Source of the DNA: Cytobacillus oceanisediminis
GTDB lineage: Bacteria > Bacillota > Bacilli > Bacillales > Cytobacillaceae
Reading direction: 5' to 3'
Length of the DNA: 53,682 nt
Assembly (NCBI RefSeq): GCF_007830235.1
Contig: NZ_VLKI01000011.1
Span: forward strand, 1 to 53,682
The position numbers and the translations under genes are program-made. Below, in pieces: positions 52,775 through 53,682 of this stretch (the stretch's first letter is position 1; each line of letters starts with the position of its first letter). Below the pieces are notes generated by a model that was not told where the DNA came from, did no database searches, and was given only the letters and a program-made list of their open reading frames with translations.

Positions 52775-53377
52775 ATGGCTCGTTATACTGGTCCAAGCTG
52801 GAAATTATCCCGCCGCCTTGGAATCTCTCTAAGCGGTACTGGTAAAGAATTAGAAAAGCGTCCTTACGCTCCTGGACAACATGGTCCAAACCAACGCAGA
52901 AAATTATCTGAATACGGATTGCAATTGCAAGAAAAGCAAAAGCTTCGTCATATGTACGGAGTGAATGAGCGCCAATTCCGTAACTTATTTGATAAAGCAG
53001 GCAAAATGCCTGGTAAGCACGGTGAAAACTTCATGATTCTTTTAGAATCACGTCTTGACAACGTTGTATACCGTTTAGGTCTTGCACGTACTCGCCGTCA
53101 GGCTCGCCAACTTGTTAACCATGGCCACATCATGGTTGATGGAGCTCGTGTTGATATTCCATCATACCGCGTTGCACCTGGTCAAACAATCACACTTCGC
53201 GAAAAATCTCGCAACCTTGACATCGTTAAAGAAGCAATCGAAGTGAACAACTTCGTACCTGACTTCGTATCTTTCGATGCAGACAAGCTAGAAGGAACGT
53301 TCACTCGTATGCCTGAACGTTCTGAACTTCCAGCTGAAATCAACGAATCTCTAATCGTTGAATTCTACTCTCGTTAA
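52775..53377 (+). CDS. rpsD: 30S ribosomal protein S4
   Basis: Primary 16S rRNA-binding protein that starts small-subunit assembly. It begins [20 protein letters not shown], has the S4 N-terminal domain with [20 protein letters not shown], then the S4 RNA-binding domain (about residues 92-155) with [20 protein letters not shown] and [19 protein letters not shown]. Its 200 residues match the family. AAAGGAGGAG precedes the ATG. It is a single-gene unit with its own promoter and terminator, and codon choice is visibly biased as expected for a highly expressed gene. Confidence 0.98.
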   Translation: MARYTGPSWKLSRRLGISLSGTGKELEKRPYAPGQHGPNQRRKLSEYGLQLQEKQKLRHMYGVNERQFRNLFDKAGKMPGKHGENFMILLESRLDNVVYRLGLARTRRQARQLVNHGHIMVDGARVDIPSYRVAPGQTITLREKSRNLDIVKEAIEVNNFVPDFVSFDADKLEGTFTRMPERSELPAEINESLIVEFYSR

Positions 53378-53386
53378 TATTTGCTT

Positions 53387-53421
53387 AAGAACTGCCAATA
53401 TATGTCGGCAGTTCTTTTGTT
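53387..53421 (+). terminator. Terminator of rpsD
   Basis: AAGAACTGCC (53387-53396) pairs perfectly with GGCAGTTCTT (53407-53416) and is followed by TTGTTT, ten bases after the stop. Confidence 0.92.
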
Positions 53422-53520
53422 TTGTTAAGGGATTCGATGAATCTGGTTTTGGAAATCTTTAATTTTAGAATAGGGTTACCAAGTGGACTTTTGTATAGTT
53501 GGGAACTTTATCGGTATCCG

Positions 53521-53682
53521 CGGAATAATTGCCATTTTTGATCTCCTCGACATTTTTTCGTCGTTAATCACTTGGATTAACTGCAATTTTGATCAACCGG
53601 GGCATGTTTGCGTCGTTAATCAGCCAGATTAACTACCATTTTGATCAACCGGACATTTTTTCGTCGTTAATCACCTGGATTA
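53521..53682. repeat. Tandem array, period about 52 bp, running off the window
   Basis: Three units of 51-52 bases are seen, each with CATTTTTGATC-like, CGACATTTTTTCG-like, TCGTTAATCA and TGGATTAAC words. Units 2 and 3 share TTTTGATCAACCGG. The array continues to the window end, so the copy number is unknown. The 100 bases between the rpsD terminator and the array hold no gene. Confidence 0.85.

Noticed and set aside
53521..53682. Possible CRISPR array at the right end
   Set aside because: The spacers are as similar to each other as the supposed repeats, so it is a plain tandem repeat.

Overview
The window is a chromosomal segment of an endospore-forming member of the Bacillaceae. Evidence for this is an alpha/beta-type SASP gene, the sporulation genes ytrH, ytrI and ytfJ, a refZ-like regulator next to ezrA, strong GGAGG ribosome binding sites, frequent TTG/GTG starts, and a gene order that follows the pyk-to-rpsD part of the Bacillus subtilis map with local insertions. 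A Cytobacillus-like or related Bacillus would fit, but the genus is an inference. No tRNA, rRNA, prophage or CRISPR array was seen.

Layout. At the left edge (1-318) is the end of an IS1182-type element. Positions 371-11566 carry central metabolism and replication on the minus strand: fxsA, pfkA-pyk, accD-accA, a malic enzyme gene overlapping a FadR-type regulator gene, and dnaE. Positions 12180-17373 hold ytrH-ytrI, nrnA, ytpI, the CBS/DRTGG regulator ytoI, a small membrane protein and the UPF0173 hydrolase ytkL. Positions 17539-26981 hold a prolidase gene coupled to a small Cys-rich protein gene, ald, an NCS1 permease, a universal stress protein, argG-argH, a small UVR-like protein, moaB and an EcsC-family gene. 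Positions 27353-34781 hold ackA, ytxK, tpx, ytfI-ytfJ, sppA-yteJ and nadK. Positions 35042-42509 hold rarD, the ytcJ amidohydrolase, an acyl-CoA ligase, sspA and the nifZ(iscS-like)-thiI sulfur-relay operon. Positions 42858-53377 hold braB, ezrA, hisJ, refZ, ytsP, a methionine gamma-lyase-like gene, dgcP, an unknown anchored protein and rpsD with a long leader.

How the genes work together. pfkA-pyk, malic enzyme, accDA and ackA control flux around pyruvate and acetyl-CoA. The FadR-type regulator encoded with malic enzyme probably links two of these. Near-identical TGGTCAGACCA palindromes lie upstream of its own operon and upstream of accDA. CcpA cre sites lie upstream of ackA and of the methionine gamma-lyase-like gene. 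Sulfur functions (nifZ-thiI, methionine lyase, free-methionine sulfoxide reductase) cluster in the right half.

Non-coding structure is the most unusual part. One family of GC-rich repeats of about 220-240 bp occurs four times in intergenic DNA (two copies per orientation). Two short arrays have a 20-21 bp period, one of them strictly 20 bp over seven units. An array with a period of about 52 bp runs off the right end. A 19-bp-stem palindrome lies after ytcJ. I found no multi-gene cassette that looks like an undescribed defence or biosynthetic system. The best candidates for new biology are the two-operator FadR-type circuit and the intergenic repeat families.
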